Source of the DNA: Thermoplasmatales archaeon
Lineage (GTDB): Archaea > Thermoplasmatota > Thermoplasmata > Thermoplasmatales > GCA-001856825
Direction: 5' to 3'
NCBI GenBank assembly: GCA_014874235.1
Contig: JACWAC010000086.1
Span: 1-5,548 of the forward strand
DNA: 5,548 bases
The first letter of the stretch is position 1, and the number at the start of each line of letters is the position of its first letter. Below the pieces are notes generated by a model that saw only the letters and a list, made by a program, of their open reading frames with translations, ran no database searches and was not told the DNA's origin. Shown one piece after another: positions 5,489-5,548 of the stretch. A program made the position numbers and the translations under genes.

Positions 5489-5493
5489 AATTC

Positions 5494-5523
5494 ACATATA
5501 TGTAATTTAGATATATGTAATTT
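5494..5523 (-). promoter_or_regulatory. Promoter/operator candidate with 13-base direct repeat ahead of the MNT gene
   Basis: ATATATGTAATTT occurs at 5496-5508 and again at 5511-5523 (+ strand reading), with a 15-base period. The copy nearer the gene forms the perfect 10-base palindrome ACATATATGT (5494-5503). On the - strand each copy contains CATATAT, a possible TATA box. The distal copy is centred about 26 bases before the GTG start, which would give a leaderless message; the proximal copy would place transcription near 5472 for the ATG at 5461. The repeats overlapping the promoter, next to a gene with an RHH-like N-terminus, suggest autoregulation, which is typical of toxin-antitoxin loci. 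The remaining 25 bases to the window edge show nothing recognisable. Confidence 0.5.
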
Positions 5524-5548
5524 TCTTGAGTTCTTGGGATCCTTTAAC

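Noticed and set aside
1..5548. CRISPR array, tRNA, rRNA or SRP RNA genes
   Set aside because: No regularly spaced repeats and no tRNA-like or 7S-like sequence was recognised on either strand.

Overview
This window looks like archaeal euryarchaeal DNA, most likely from the Thermoplasmata or a relative. That placement is an inference from protein style and gene order, not from a search. The evidence for an archaeon is the gene string rps13-rps4-rps11-rpoD, archaeal/eukaryotic-type ribosomal proteins, an RNA polymerase D subunit, an SRP54 GTPase, TATA-like boxes about 25 bases ahead of genes, and GTGAT/GGAGG/AGGTGA Shine-Dalgarno matches.

Bases 1-3785 (+ strand) are a core housekeeping operon: S13, S4, S11, RNA polymerase subunit D (Rpo3) and SRP54. 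Gene joints are tight: a 6-base gap S13/S4, TAATG overlap S4/S11, ATGA overlap S11/rpoD and a 19-base gap rpoD/srp54. A TATA-like box lies at 9-16. The operon therefore couples small-subunit assembly, the polymerase assembly platform and membrane protein targeting. RpoD keeps a four-cysteine zinc-type loop but has lost the cysteines of the ferredoxin-like domain.

Bases 3779-4276 (- strand) encode a gamma-carbonic-anhydrase-family hexapeptide-repeat protein. It converges on srp54 and overlaps its end by 7 bases. A run of seven T inside this gene, 30 bases beyond the srp54 stop, is the best terminator candidate for the + strand operon.

Bases 4277-4499 hold no intact gene but are not empty. They contain a promoter for the carbonic-anhydrase-like gene, a 7-bp hairpin plus GAGGATGTCAC that resembles the right end of an IS200/IS605-family (TnpB) element, and on the - strand the C-terminal part of a PIN-domain (VapC-like) protein broken by TGA and TAG.

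Bases 4500-5548 (- strand) are an accessory toxin-antitoxin-like pair. A minimal nucleotidyltransferase (MNT) with an N-terminal ribbon-helix-helix-like segment overlaps by 10 bases a HEPN-domain protein. The PIN relic follows the HEPN stop directly and in the same frame. A 13-base direct repeat with a palindrome lies just ahead of the MNT start and is a good operator/promoter candidate. The most interesting reading is a composite RHH-MNT / HEPN / PIN locus that has partly decayed next to a mobile-element scar.
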